Below are positions 1 through 12,800 of a DNA stretch of 53,006 bases, piece after piece. The position numbers and the translations under genes were made by a program. This stretch comes from Pelargonium nanum (taxonomy: Eukaryota; Streptophyta; Magnoliopsida; Geraniales; Geraniaceae): assembly GCA_036897485.1 (NCBI GenBank), contig JAYMTF010000110.1, positions 1-53,006 on the forward strand. The letters run 5' to 3'. Position 1 is the first letter of the stretch; every line of letters starts with the position of its first letter. The notes below the pieces were generated by a model. It searched no databases. It was not told the origin of the DNA and saw nothing but the letters and a program-made list of their open reading frames with translations.

Positions 1-19
1 AAGAAATTTAAGCCAACAA

Positions 20-176
20 ATATTTGGCTTAGCCTAAGCCAAGCCAATGAGGTGATGACGCCTCATTTGTTTTCACTCATACCCACCCAAGTGAATTGGT
101 GGGAGCGGAGCGACCCGTCCAAATCCAATATTTTTAATGAGGTGTCATAATCTTATTGGTAACTTAGCCTAAACCA
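20..176. mobile_element. MITE-like element with long imperfect terminal inverted repeats
   Basis: The left end (TTGGCTTAGCCTAAGCC..., running to CCTCATT near 66) and the reverse complement of the right end (TTGGTTTAGGCTAAG..., ending in CCTCATT) match imperfectly over about 45 bases. A short GC-richer core lies between them. No coding capacity is visible. Small size, terminal inverted repeats and an AT-rich setting suggest a non-autonomous DNA transposon. The superfamily was not determined, because no clean target-site duplication could be assigned so near the window edge. Confidence 0.45.
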
Positions 177-2400
177 AATAATTCTTGGCTTATGATCCTT
201 AACCTAATACTTTAAACCTCTTTTTACTTATTACACAATGATCACATGGGTATTAAAAAACAAAGTCTAATCTCTATTTATCCCTTAATTTTATAACAAA
301 ATAATTATAGATACTCATTACAAGTTGAGAAGATTATATATCTAATTAAACCAATAATTTATTTTAGGAACATCATGTTATATCATAATATTCTAAACAA
401 AAGCATTAGAAATTGACCAAAATAGTGACGAAAAGTAATCAAATTTTATTGAAAACTTCTAAGAGGATTGTTGGGACCCACGGGTGTCCAAATACCCAAA
501 TTAGAAAGAAAAAAAATAAATCTAATATCACTATTATCAAGATCAGCAAATGTCTTCAATCATAAAAGACAGTACCTTAATAGTGACAGTTAAAACGGTT
601 AAAAGTCGCAATTATTCATCGATAATACTAATGATGAAAGATATTTTTATTACAAGAACTGTCCATTGTTTTGGTGATCTTTGCAAGTTGTTAATAAAGG
701 AGTGGAAATGAAAAGAAATGACATTTACTCTGCAAATTCTAGTCGTATTTTCGAGTATCTCTAGTTCTTTATTTGAATCACCGCCGACTTTATTTTTCTC
801 GCATTATGACATATTTAACTTGATTAATTTTATTCTTTCGTTGATTTTATCATCACTATTAACTCATCTAATACAATTTCTTGGTTGACTAATTTTTCTT
901 ATGTTATTTTGTTTGATTTCAATAAGTTTTTATTTTTATTTTTATAGATTGTTTCTATTGTTGTTTGTCTTTTTTATGTTGAGAGTTTTATTCTGTTTTC
1001 TTCTGATGGAAGTTATTTTTTTATTATAAGTCGATGACTATTGTTTGATACTGCTAGGAAGCATTGTTATCAGCAAGAACTCAATGATGACGATCGGTTC
1101 TCAATGAAACTAATGTTATACATGTTGTTGCTAAAGTTAAAGCCCGAAGAAAAGAAACCAAAATTTTTAGGTTGATATGTGGTGTTAATTTTAAATTTAC
1201 TCAATTCTCGATAAAACGGGATTTGTGTTTGTGAAACAGCACACCAACAAAACGACCAATACCATCGTAAGATTTTTAAAGAGGGGAATGAAATAGGCTA
1301 TTTAATTTTTGCGACTAATTTCATTTTTCAAACAAAAATAATACATATATATATATATATATGTGTGTGTATATATATGTGTATGTATATATTGGAACTG
1401 CATAAGTTGTGTGCAGCATGTTAATATCGTGGTAGGTGTGAACAAATGCTTTGGTCATGTCGCAGTTGCTCACTGTAGCTCTGGCATCACCGCTGCTACC
1501 GTGACAGCGCCGTCACCAAAGAGAAGCGACAGCTTCAACACTAACGGTGTACTGATGAGCATTTGGTCAAATCAAGTTTCAAGTCCCACTGGTTAGGCAG
1601 GTTGTCATATTCAAAAGAGAATCGGTATTGTGACAATAGCAAGACTCCATATTTTACCGTGATACACGTGCTAACTGTCCAACGGTCAATTAATTTTAGT
1701 AGATAAGTGTGCAAACAATTGTACAATGAGTTTCAAATATTTATTAATGTGTAAAATATGACGTTGCCACGCTGGATAAAAGATGTGGCACAAATTGATG
1801 ACATGTAAGGCAATGACTCGATGGAAGTCTCAAACATTTTATTCATTTTTTTTTAGAGGAAAACTTGAACTTTTATCAATTTATACCGTCCAATAACAAA
1901 TCATGAAGCGGGATTGGACAAATGCACTAAGTCCATCCCGATGGACCTGACAAAGACTCAAACAACCTAGCAATTTTTTTTTCAGAATTAACTTTTTTAT
2001 TTTATATTTTATCAGCAAGTGTACAAACACCGAGACTGGTGTCATTTTTCTTGAAAAATGAAAAAGAAAAATATACTATTGCAAACCATTATTTACGTAA
2101 GAATAAAATGGGTATCTATCGACTGATATAATTATCAGTTGTACTTAAAATTACGTAGTTTTGAGTGAGTGACTATTTCGAAACGATATAGTTTTGAATT
2201 AAAATTCAAAATCCTAAAAGCATTTCTTTTTACTTACTAAAAACTACGTAGTATTGATATAATAACTACACCAGTCAAATGACACACATTTTAATTTTTA
2301 AATAATACCCTAACTTATTTTAAGAATTATTTTATGAGTTACTTTTCTAAGTTTTATCCACATTTGTATATATATATATATCGAACAATAAAATATAGCA
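177..2400. other. AT-rich spacer without a recognisable gene
   Basis: No supported coding exon was found. A mixed TA/TG microsatellite lies at about 1344-1391. The part from about 1450 to 1560 is richer in GC and has a short open frame, but it has no recognisable motif or splice context. Around 1860-1980 there is low-complexity sequence rich in A and T. This is probably repeat-derived spacer. Confidence 0.5.
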
Positions 2401-2407
2401 TATAACA

Positions 2408-2606
2408 CCCAAGGGTAGTGGCGCAGTTCGCTACACAGACTGCGTGAGCAGAAAAAACATTTGCGATGATTCCCGCTCAACACACTCCTGAAGAGAGGGA
2501 CGAGTAGATATTAGTCTGAGTATGACAAAACGGTTTAAAAGTGTCAACCGCGAGTCTACGAATCCACTTAAGAAACTCGTGATTTAGACCAAAAAGAAAT
2601 ATGATG
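2408..2606 (+). mobile_element. tRNA-derived SINE, copy 1
   Basis: The 5' part resembles a tRNA-like head (GTGGCGCAGTTCGCTACAC, then a degraded B-box region near 2467-2477). Its 3' body, from GATATTAGTCTGAG to GTGATTTAGACC, is shared with the adjacent element at 2616-2856. The nine-base string TATAACACC at 2401-2409 recurs at 2607-2615 and looks like a target-site duplication. The end is A-rich. A related head occurs on the minus strand near 36050. Confidence 0.6.
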
Positions 2607-2615
2607 TATAACACC

Positions 2616-2856
2616 ACCAAACGCGTGGGTCAACTGGTAAAAGGTTGTTCCAGCTTAACCTGAGGTCTCGAGTTCGAGTCTCAGGGATTGCAGCTTCGTT
2701 AAAACTTGGTAAGGAGAGCTTTGCCGCCCTTGTGGTCCTACCCGGCTCGAATGGATATTAGTCTGGAGCTGGTAAAACAGCTTAAAGGTGTCAACTGAAA
2801 GTCTACGAACCCACTTAAGAAACTCGTGATTTAGACCAAAAAAAATATAACGTACA
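2616..2856 (+). mobile_element. tRNA-derived SINE, copy 2
   Basis: The head has an A-box-like stretch (GTGGGTCAACTGGTAAAAGG, 2625-2644) and a good B box (AGTTCGAGTCT, 2671-2681), the internal pol III promoter elements expected of a tRNA-derived SINE. The 3' body (2755-2850) is nearly the same as that of the neighbouring copy and ends in an A-run. The two elements lie head to tail with only a target-site-like string between them. The heads differ, so this is not a simple tandem duplication. Confidence 0.65.
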
Positions 2857-5024
2857 ACAATGACATCAGTCATTGGGAGTGAGAATTGAAAATGAAAATA
2901 GAAATAAATTATTATTATATGTATAAAAAAAGAAGGCATTGGCAATAGCAATTGCATATAAAAAGTGGTAAAAAAGGAAGTGAGTGACGTTACCATAGGC
3001 TATAGGTAGATGATACCTCCGCCTTTTGTTTTGAGTTTGGTGGGCGCCTCTTTGTTAGTACTGCTAGACTCTCTCTCTCTCTCTCTCGCACAGACTTTAA
3101 GGCCACAAAGTCTGCTTTGTGTTAGGCTCTATCACGTGATTAGGTCATGCATTTTCGCACAAAACACGCGTTACACGTATTTCCATTTTGCTACCGTTTT
3201 CATCTACCCGTGTGAAATTACTATCTTACCCACCTTACCATATAAACACTTCATTTACAATACACAAATTCTTCTAGAGTAGTTTTTTTCTTTTTTTGAT
3301 AATCTAGACTCTAGAGTAGTTTTTTTTTATGGTAGACTCTAGAGTAGTTGGTTTAGCTATTTGCAATTGATTTTGAAAATAAAATGCTCTCTCAGTTTCG
3401 ATTATATTTTTATTTTAATACAAACTAAAAAAAAATAGTTTACTTTTGTATATTTTATCATCTATCATTATGCCATATGTTAATAACAAATTTAAGAAAT
3501 ACTAATTAAATTATTACGTTGAAAAAATTAATAATTCATGCATAACTAAAACATGACATTTGTTTCGAGATAGAGGGGGTAACACATGTTAAATATTTTC
3601 AATATTCTTTTGCACTCTTTTTTTTATACAAAAATAAAAATAAAAATAAAAAAATTCTCAATTATTAAAATATTCAAGAAATTGTATTAGCTCAAATTTT
3701 ATGATTTCTTTGAATATTCAAGTCTAGAGATTGAATTAACTTGAACTTCAATTTATTGTATCTTAAATTAAACATACGGTCTCTACAAGAAATAAGTTTA
3801 TCTTTTATGAACAATTGACATTCTAATATAATTCAAGAAATAAAATCTCTACTTTAAATTGTGTTGAAAATACTATTATGTTGTACTAGAAGAAATTAAT
3901 GAACAGAAGAGAAAATGTTATAACCTTATTTTTATGCAAAAGGGAGGGAAAGTATGTCACATGGTTTAGTCTTATCTATAACTTTATATTCTCTAATACT
4001 AGTGAGTGTTAAGAGAAGAAAGAATGTCAAATAGTGGGACTTAACATTGGGTGTGAAGCTTATCATCCAACTTCAATGTTTAATGTCTTTATTAAATAGA
4101 CTATATGACGCTTAAGAGTCTCTTATAATCTCCAAACGAGATGCTCTTACTATGCGACTTAATAATCTATTAAAACTTCTATTTGAAACCATAAATAATT
4201 GAGGTAATTACCAAAAATACTCACAAGTGTTATCTACTAATACTTATTTCTCTAACAGAAATAATTTATGACATTTAATACTCTTTAAGTATACGCACTT
4301 CATTTCATTAGTTTTTTTTTAAAGTACTTCATTTCATTAGTCAGATTTAATCAGAAATATCTCACTATCTCATCACGTGCAAGACATGTGCTCTAATATA
4401 ATATAAAATATTAGATTTACATTAAAGAAATATGTTTTTTCTTCGGTTTTTTCTCTCTCTGCCAATCACTATTGTTGGTCTTACTGGTGGCGTGCAGTGT
4501 ATTGACTAAGTTTGATTTTGTGGTTGGTATCTCCTTTTTCTCTGCGAATCCAAATCTGTGTATAGAAAACGTGGGCGGTGGCGGTGACGTGTAGGCGAAA
4601 GATATGCAAGTTGTTGGCGTAGTGTAAACAGATCTGGTATATAAGATCCTAGATATCTCCTCGCAAAATTCATTGAGTTTTGACTAAATTAGGGTTCTAG
4701 TCGTCCAGATCTCTCGTTCATCCATGAATGAGGTTGTTGTCTTTGCTGCCGATTGGTGTTAAAGTGGAGCTCTAGATCTAGTTCGAATGGATTTGAATTA
4801 AACGTGAAGGTACTTTGATGCAATTCCTTTTCATTCTTTCTCAATTAGATTGACTTTTGGTATGATTTTGTAGTTTATTTTTCGATTTGAACTAATTTTG
4901 GATTGAATCTTCTATGATTACGTTGATTTTAAGTTAATTCAAGTTGAGTTTCGTTCGATTTAGATTTAATTTTGGGTTAACTTGGTTACATTTAAATTAA
5001 GTGAGTGAATTGTGGTTGATTTTT
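2857..5024. other. Spacer with simple repeats, no gene recognised
   Basis: There is a CT microsatellite at about 3067-3088, long AT-rich stretches, and a GC-richer patch at 4440-4800 that looks transcribed-like but shows no supportable frame. Short open frames here lack recognisable motifs. Nothing further can be supported. Confidence 0.45.
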
Positions 5025-5118
5025 AGTTTTTTTTTTTCTATAAGCAAACGTAACAACCGAGTCTTGAACCTGAGACCTCAAGAGAAGCAAGTGTCTTAAC
5101 CCACTTGCCTCATCGATT
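5025..5118 (-). mobile_element. tRNA-like SINE fragment, minus strand
   Basis: Read on the minus strand, the segment starts with a tRNA-like head (GATGAGGCAAGTGGGTTAAG), carries a B box (GGTTCAAGACT), and runs into an A-tail, which appears as the T-run at about 5029-5038 on the plus strand. The body is very short, so it is either a truncated SINE or a tRNA-like retroposon. Confidence 0.5.
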
Positions 5119-5132
5119 GTTGTAGGGTTGGA

Positions 5133-5381
5133 CAGGGCCGGCAATCTAGATCTGAATCTGCAGACATCTAAAATTCAATCTGAGAAAAATTTGATCCAAT
5201 CCAATCCAATCAATTTCGGATCGGATCGGATTGGATCAGACAAATCCAATCATTTTAGTGTAAAATGAGCGGATTTGTCCAATCCGGCCTGAAATATTGT
5301 CGGATCGAATCTCATGTTTCAATCCTAAATCCGAACTAAATCTGATATGATTCAATCTGATCCGACCGATTGCCACCTCTG
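5133..5381. mobile_element. hAT-like MITE
   Basis: The left end starts CAGGGCCGGCAATC and the reverse complement of the right end starts CAGAGGTGGCAATCGG, a typical hAT-type terminal inverted repeat. Flanking 8-mers (GGGTTGGA on the left, GTTGGTCG or its one-base shift on the right) are similar, as an old 8-bp target duplication would be. The interior is a degenerate run of GGATC/GATCC-type words with internal complementarity and no coding capacity. Confidence 0.55.
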
Positions 5382-6160
5382 GTTGGTCGAGTTTCGGGTT
5401 TTAGGCATAAAATGCATTTTGTTTTGCGAGCATAACTAACCCGAAAATTTTATAACCCCCAACCCAAACCCGACTCGATTCTTTTCGGGTTGATGAATTC
5501 AGATCCGAAACCGCCAAAAAAGGGGTTAGATTTCGGGTATCCAACAAGTCGAGTCCATTTTGTGTGCTCTAATTCTTTGTAATTTTTTTATATAATTCAA
5601 TTATCATTAATAATACAATTTTATCTTATTTCTAAGAATTTAAACTTGAAAAAACAAATAAGAAAATAAGTTATTACGACTCTTATTTGAATAACTCATG
5701 ATTCTGGTCTCCTTATTAAATGATATGCTTTTTAAACCTGTCTCAAGCTGACACATTAAGGATATTAATAGCTAAAACAACTTAAATAATATATTCACAA
5801 AATCACATTTCATGTCTTCAGTTATTCACTCAACCATTAACTCTATTTTAAAGATATAATCTCCTTCCAAAGAAACACAAATCACATTTAGTTGCAAGGC
5901 ATTTACTCCCTTTAATTTGACTAAAACAAGAAATGTTGTTACTGCCAAAAAAAAACCCACAGTGAATAATGAATTCTTATTAATTCTGAGATGACAGGTA
6001 AAAAAATCAAACCAAAATGGATTTTTTACCGGATAAATTAAAACCCAAAATGGACAATAACTGTATTTTGAGTATCAATTAAGGACAGCCCTACCCACAG
6101 TTTAAATAGAAGTACACAAAAATATATATATTTTTTAATTTTCTTTTTATAATAGTTTTG
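5382..6160. other. AT-rich spacer upstream of the DME gene
   Basis: No coding exon was recognised. It probably includes the distal promoter of the downstream glycosylase gene. The sequence becomes pyrimidine-rich from about 6180, as often seen near plant transcription starts. Confidence 0.4.
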
Positions 6161-6311
6161 ATCTATCGGTCTGGGCTCTTTCCTTTTTCCAACTCTTTCT
6201 CTCTCCTCTTTCTCTCTCTAAACTCACCTGGAAACTGACTAGAGGTTGGTCGTCGGCATTGACTCGTCCCGCGGCACCGAGTCTCCTGCAACTCGACTCG
6301 CCGGCGGATCG

Positions 6312-6823
6312 GTGAGCTAAGCCACAGACAGAGCTAGTTCCATTTTTGGGTTTCCATTTTTTTTCTTCTTGAATCACCAAAAAGTTGTGTTTTTTATTTT
6401 CCTTCTATATGCAGAGATTGCAGAAGATTTTTCATTTTTTTTTTGTGATTCTGTGTATAGCAATTTTGGAGAGTGATAAAGAAGCAATAAATCAGTTAAT
6501 TTTATGCACATTCTAGGAGGTATGTTGAATGAGATATTTTACACATTTTATGTTTTGAGCTTTATTGTGTTTTTAATTTTATTACCAGAAATGATAAAAA
6601 AGCTGGACTCTTGGTGTAGTGATTTTCAGCATTTAAGTAAAAGATGCTGTTGTGGGTTACTATTTGGAGGATATTTTGGTTGATTTTTTTTATAATTTGA
6701 TTCAGGTTGTATAGGTAAAGAGACTTGGAAATGTTTTCTGGGTTGAGCAATTGATTTCATGAAATGGCAGAAGAAGAAATAGATTTTAGAAAGAGGTGAA
6801 TTCAGAATTTTGGGCATTTCCAG
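6312..6823 (+). other. Probable 5'UTR intron of the DME gene
   Basis: A pyrimidine-rich leader begins near 6165. A consensus donor (GTGAGC at 6312) and an acceptor (TTTCCAG ending at 6823) would remove about 0.5 kb and join the leader to the exon that contains the ATG at 6897. This is inference from splice consensus only. A second possible donor (GGTATG near 6519) could give a different leader. Confidence 0.4.
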
Positions 6824-6896
6824 GAGGTGACAACTGGGAAATTAGAGTGGTTTGGGAAGAAGCTATCGAGGGAGGAAGATTGGCTGCTTAGGCGGC

Positions 6897-9800
6897 ATGA
6901 ATCCGATGAATTTTGGGGGGGAATTTGGTCAATTCACAGTTCCTCCTGAGAGGGTGAATCCAATGAGAGCAAATTGGATGCCACTCACGCCGGAGAAGCA
7001 GTTTCCGAGATCTAATGCGGTAAACCCATCCCCAGCTGAATGGCAGCAGCTTTCAGGAATGTATGGTTCGTATATACAAGAGAGTTCAAATTTTAGCGGG
7101 GGAGCTCAGAATTTCATGAATCCAGTAGAGGGGGGTCAAAATGTGGGGTACTATGGTTGCAATGGAGATTTGGGAGATAGACACAAGGTGCTCAACAATA
7201 TTGCTGGGTCCTATGCACAAGCATTCAACGTGGAAAGAGCTACTCAGAGTAACAACATTCCCGGGTCCTATGCACAAGCATACAACGTGGAAAGAGCTAC
7301 TCAGAGTAACAACATTCCCGGGTCCTATGCACAAGCATACAACGTAGAAAGAGCTACTCAGAGTAACAACATTTCTGGGTCCTATGCACAAGCATTCAAC
7401 ATGGAAAGAGCTAGTCAGAGTAATAACATTGCTAACCTCGTGGCGATGAGAAACGCAGCAGCTTTCATGAACCGGGCAAAGATTACTCAAAGAGGTCCTA
7501 CCATGGTGAATCCGCCTCCTATTCCCGACCTGTATTCTCAAGTTGACAGCACTTGGAGAATACCAAATGCGGGTACTTCAGCACTTGCTGATTTGAACCA
7601 CTGGTCGAGCTCAAACCAACTGGGGACCTGCAACAGCTTGTCAGATATAACCCAAAGTAAGTCATAAAACTCGTATTTATCTAATAACAGTATATGCTTT
7701 TGATTATAGTTCTATATAATCACATTTTCTAGATGCATTTGTCATGATATGGCAATGAATCGATATGCAGTTCACATTCTAACTGTAGTTTGAATGTTCT
7801 ATCTACTACTGTTCAATCGGTAAAAGAAATAATTAGGAGACAATTTGTAGATGCTTTTGACTAAATATGGCAATGAGTAAATTTGATATCACATATCTAT
7901 ATTATGCCAGCCATGTAAAACGTAGTTGTCACCAAATTGGCTATGAAAATTCACTACAGATTAATTGGTACATGAAACAATCAGGAGATGCTTATTATAT
8001 GGTATTGCAATCAATCAGTTCGATATGCTAGCCATCATGTAATGTGTAGTCGTCATCAAACTAGTTCTGAAAATTCATCATAGATGAGACATTAAACACC
8101 AAACAGCATAACGATTAATCTCTGAAGTAAACAGGCATATTTCTGAACATGTGACTATGTATGTGTGTGACAAAGAAATTAAAAAATGCAGGATAAGAAC
8201 ATTTAAATATATATATATATATGCTGAATGTTAATGATAAACTAATCTGTTACTTATAACATGGATGGAATGAGAACACCGAAAGCACAACAAGATTGGA
8301 CAGTCATTTTTTTCATAGGATTTTCAGCAATCCCTGCTTGTTTTAATTTATTCTGCATTAAGTATTGTTCTGCAAGCATCTATTGAAAAATATTTTCCAG
8401 CAGATGGATTCCATGTACCTGTCAGACCCGACTATAATCTGAACCTACCACCAAGAACAGAGACAGAAGTCAGCAACAGAATAAGCAACTCAGCCCAAAT
8501 CCCAGCAGTTGCACAGAATGAGGGCAGTAAATTTCAGAACAGTCAGTTTTCAGCTGTATTCAATTTATTGATCGGTGAAAGTTCGAGTAAGGGAAAAGAT
8601 CATGAGATTGTCCCAGCAGCAGAAAATGAAGAAATTCATCACCATTGCAATGAACTACAGAACATTGTGGACTCATCATCCACTGCCATTTCCACACCTT
8701 TCAAGGATAACAAAGATTCTGAGAAAGTGAGTGATCAAGACATTGATCTGAACAGAACACCCCAGCTGAAAGCACCCAAACGGAAAAAAATCAGGCCCAA
8801 GGTGGTCGTAGAAGGAAAGCCAAAAAGAGTCCCAAAGTCTGCAGGTCATAATATGGATTCCAACTCCAAGGAGAGTCCAGTTGTAAAGAGAAAATATGTT
8901 CGCAAGAATGGCCTGAAAGAACCAGGAGGATCCCAACAGGGAGATACTATTAACTCTCCAACACCTCCCACCCCAATTAATGCGGATTCCAACCAGAAAA
9001 CAGGGAAGAGGAAATATGTGCGCAAGAAAGGAGTGACAGAATCAGCAGTGCAAGAGGCAGATACTGTGGGCAATGATACAGATCCTAATGCTGGAACTGC
9101 TGCAAAATCATGCAGGAGAGGTCTGATTTTTGACTTGGAAGAGAGCAGTGACAGAGACCAAAGCACAATAAGTGGTAGGAAGGAAGCACAGCAGATTATG
9201 AGACCTTTTAATTTAAATATAGACGCTCAAAGTACAGAACTGTATGCTGGAACTAGCAGTTCATGTGGAGCAAGGTCCGCCGAACAGATCAACCAGCAGG
9301 ATGGGATAACAGGAACAAGTAGTGCTACCCCATCCATGGATAATATACTAACCAACTACATTTCACTGTCAGGAAGGCGGTCAGCTGGAGCTCCCCAAGC
9401 TTCAATGGACAGCCTGCACATAGAAAATGCAAATGTCTGCTCAAGAGATATAGATGTGGGAAATGCTGGTCCATGGCAAAGGAGAAGCACATGTGGGTTC
9501 ACTCCCAGACAGCAAAATATATATGCAGAAGGAATAGGCCAAATTGTCTTCCGAGCCAAAACTAATGAGAACATTGAGGCAACCAGACAACTCATGTCTC
9601 AGAGGGGATCCAAGAGAGAATACCAACAGATGCTTCAACAAGGAGAATGTTACAGAATGAGCAGCAACTCAAGCACAGATTTATCAGATAACCACAAGAA
9701 AAAGAGGCTCGAAAATGGCCTTCTTATGAGCAACTATGGCATGCCTTTTTCCAAGGTAGTTGAAGACATTTCAACAGAAGCCAACACAGGATGCATCAAT

Positions 9801-12800
9801 GAAGTTCGTGCCAGTTGTTTTACATCACAGATAACCCATGAAATTCTGAATTCCCACTTCAGAAATTGCAACTCCCCAAAGAAACCAACTTGTGTGGCGA
9901 ACTTTCTTGGTGACTTTCACACTCACCATATGGCTGCCGGGCATAGTTTGCCTCACCAACCGACACCTGAAAAGCATTCTTATAAAGACATAATGGGTGA
10001 AACCAGGGGAGTGACACAGGTCCAGCACTTAGCATCCCAAACCACAATTGCGAACCATAATCGACTCCCGCCCACTACTTCCAAAATAGCCTATGTACCA
10101 GAGAAGACACAGGTTAATAGAACTTACCAAGCCACTGCTCCAGCAGAGAAGCAGACTGCTGTACGCGCCTCATCAAATTCAGCTGTAACCCTGCAGGATA
10201 GGGGTCTACAAGAACAGAAGAGCATACTGATGAAGCATTTATCCAGGCAATCACAAGGTACATTCTATGTTTAGAGACCTTTATGAACTAAATAATCTCG
10301 AAAAGAGCTCTAAAATTTCACAAATGAACGACAATAGTAATAGACCTTTTATGTAAATTGGTTTGCAGGTCTGATAAAGCAGCAGCAACATCATATTCAG
10401 ATTGACAAGATCATACATCAGTTGGAGTGTCTCAGTTTGGAAGAAGTGGGGAACGCTATGATGAGACGAGATCAGCAAGCAATTGTCCCATACAAAGGAG
10501 ATGGTGCAATTGTTCTTCATGATGTCAAAAGGCGTAAACCCAGGCCTAAGGTGGACCTTGACCCGGAAACAAATAGAATATGGAAGCTCCTGATGGGAAA
10601 TGAAGGAGGTGAGGGCATTGAAGGAACCGACAAGGAAAAATGGTGGGAAGGAGAGAGGGAAGTCTTTCGTGGGCGAGCAGATTCCTTCATTGCACGAATG
10701 CATCTAGTCCAAGGTACTTGAAGAATTCTTTACAATGTATAGTTGGTCCCACTATATTTTATTGATTATAATGTGTAGTTGGCCCACTAATCATAACTTG
10801 CAATGTACCCCACCATAGTTCATATCTTACATTGTTTAAGCATACCGTTCCTTTTACATAAACCAGGTTTTTGTGGACCTTTTTAATCATGTAGAGGGTA
10901 TTCAAGTACATTTATGCTAATAAAACCTGTAACTTACTATTCACAGGAGACAGACGCTTTTCACCATGGAAAGGATCTGTTGTTGATTCAATCATAGGAG
11001 TCTTTCTTACTCAGAATGTTTCTGACCATCTCTCAAGGTGACTTTTAAGAATTGTCGTGAGACCCAGTGCAAGTAAAACTACCGCAAACTTTTTTTTCAT
11101 TGACTTCTTTACTGCTCTGTGCAGCTCTGCCTTCATGTGTTTAGCAGCGCGCTTTCCCCTTAATACAACAAACAATGATGCATCTGAAAGCAATGGGAAA
11201 AGCAAAGGGAAAAGCATATTGATTGAAGAGCCAGAAGATTGTGTAGTTAACCTTGACGAAAGCATCAAATCTCTAGAAAAGATATCATGTCTACCAATCG
11301 ACATTGGAAGCTCTGTAACACCACAAAAATCAAGAGAACAAAAAAGAGATAGTGAAACCTCAGGAACAGAAAGAACAAGCTTTACAGAGGTGCAGAGTCA
11401 GAATGTAGAGGAAGAAGTCATATCATCACAAGGCTCCAATGACTCCTCAATTGTTCAAGACAGTGGAGGAATCAGATTTTACTCAGGTTTCAACTCAGAA
11501 GCAGAAGATCCTAGAAATGGGTGCATATACCAAACAAATCCCAGTTCAAATTCTATCAATTTCCAAGAGATGGAGAAAACAACTATCTTCCAGGAATGCT
11601 GCAGCCATGTTGATGAAAGCTGTCCAAAAAAGCAATCAGAACATCCAGAAAGTTGCATGCCAAGGTCAAAATTGCAGGTGGGTGCTCTCAAAGGTTCTGC
11701 ATTTACTTACCCAATCACTTCTCAGGATCTACAGATGAGAGTACCAGCTGCTCCTTCCAATAACTGCCTTGCAAGCCTAATTCCAGACTCTGGAGTACTG
11801 GAATATCTTGACATATTCAGTGAGGAAAGCACATCTCCATGGTATTCAACTTCCGGAATCGTCAGAACAAAATATGCAAACTGCACAAACAATTTGGCGC
11901 CAAAGCATGTAACTGAGAGCCATATCCAACTCAATGCATTGCAGAGATCTCAAGATATGGCGACAGCAAGACCATTTGAATTATCATCTGTGCACTCAAT
12001 GCAACAACAGAGTATCTCTCAAAGAGGGCCGCATGCTGGATATGATCAACAATTACAGAACAATTATCCAAGTGGGAGGAACAAGAGCTTCCTATTCGAA
12101 AACACATCTGTTGCAGAGTCAGTAAATCATGCTGATGCTCTAGCTAATTGGAACAGTGATACCATGAAGACTGTTCAAAATGTTTCTAAGCAAATGGCTA
12201 ATAATTCAGATTTTGTGGAAAGTATCTCTGTCATGAATAATCAAGCATGTGAAGAAAATAGACCGGCGAAACCAAAACCAAAAGAGCAAGTTCATTCCTC
12301 TGGTAAGCCAATTGTTGAGATGAACACCAAAGCAAAGAGAGGAAAGGCCGGGAATGAGGGTAAAAATGCAGTTGACTGGGATATTTTGAGGAAGCAGGTC
12401 CAGGCAAATGGAAGAAAAGAAAGAAGCAAAGATGCAATGGACACCATGGACTATGAAGCAATGAGAAGCGCTAAGGTTAAGGAGATTTCTGATGCAATTA
12501 AAGAACGAGGGATGAACAACATGCTAGCTGAACGAATCCAGGTTCTTTTATCAACTTAATTCTTATGGCTTTTTGGCTTAGACCAGATCAAACAGTCCAT
12601 GAGTGTAATATTTTAGAACAAATTAACATGTTATCTATAGTGGTTTGACAGTGGATGTACAATACTGCAGGACTTCCTAAACCGACTGGTCAGAGAACAT
12701 GGAAGCATTGATCTTGAATGGTTAAGAGAAGTTCCCTCAGACAAGGCAAAGTAAGTTGTCCCATATTAGTAGCTTCTTCTAAATATTACAACTACCATGC

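Noticed and set aside
1363-1726. Short overlapping frames on both strands near 1.5 kb
   Set aside because: They start in a TA/TG microsatellite and show no motif or exon context.
6852-6896. Possible start at 6852 for the DME protein
   Set aside because: The codon there is TTG, not ATG. The first in-frame ATG is 6897.
7086-7541. 151-codon minus-strand frame over DME exon 1
   Set aside because: It is the reverse complement of the 57-bp repeat array, so it appears repetitive for that reason; the plus-strand frame matches the DME family.
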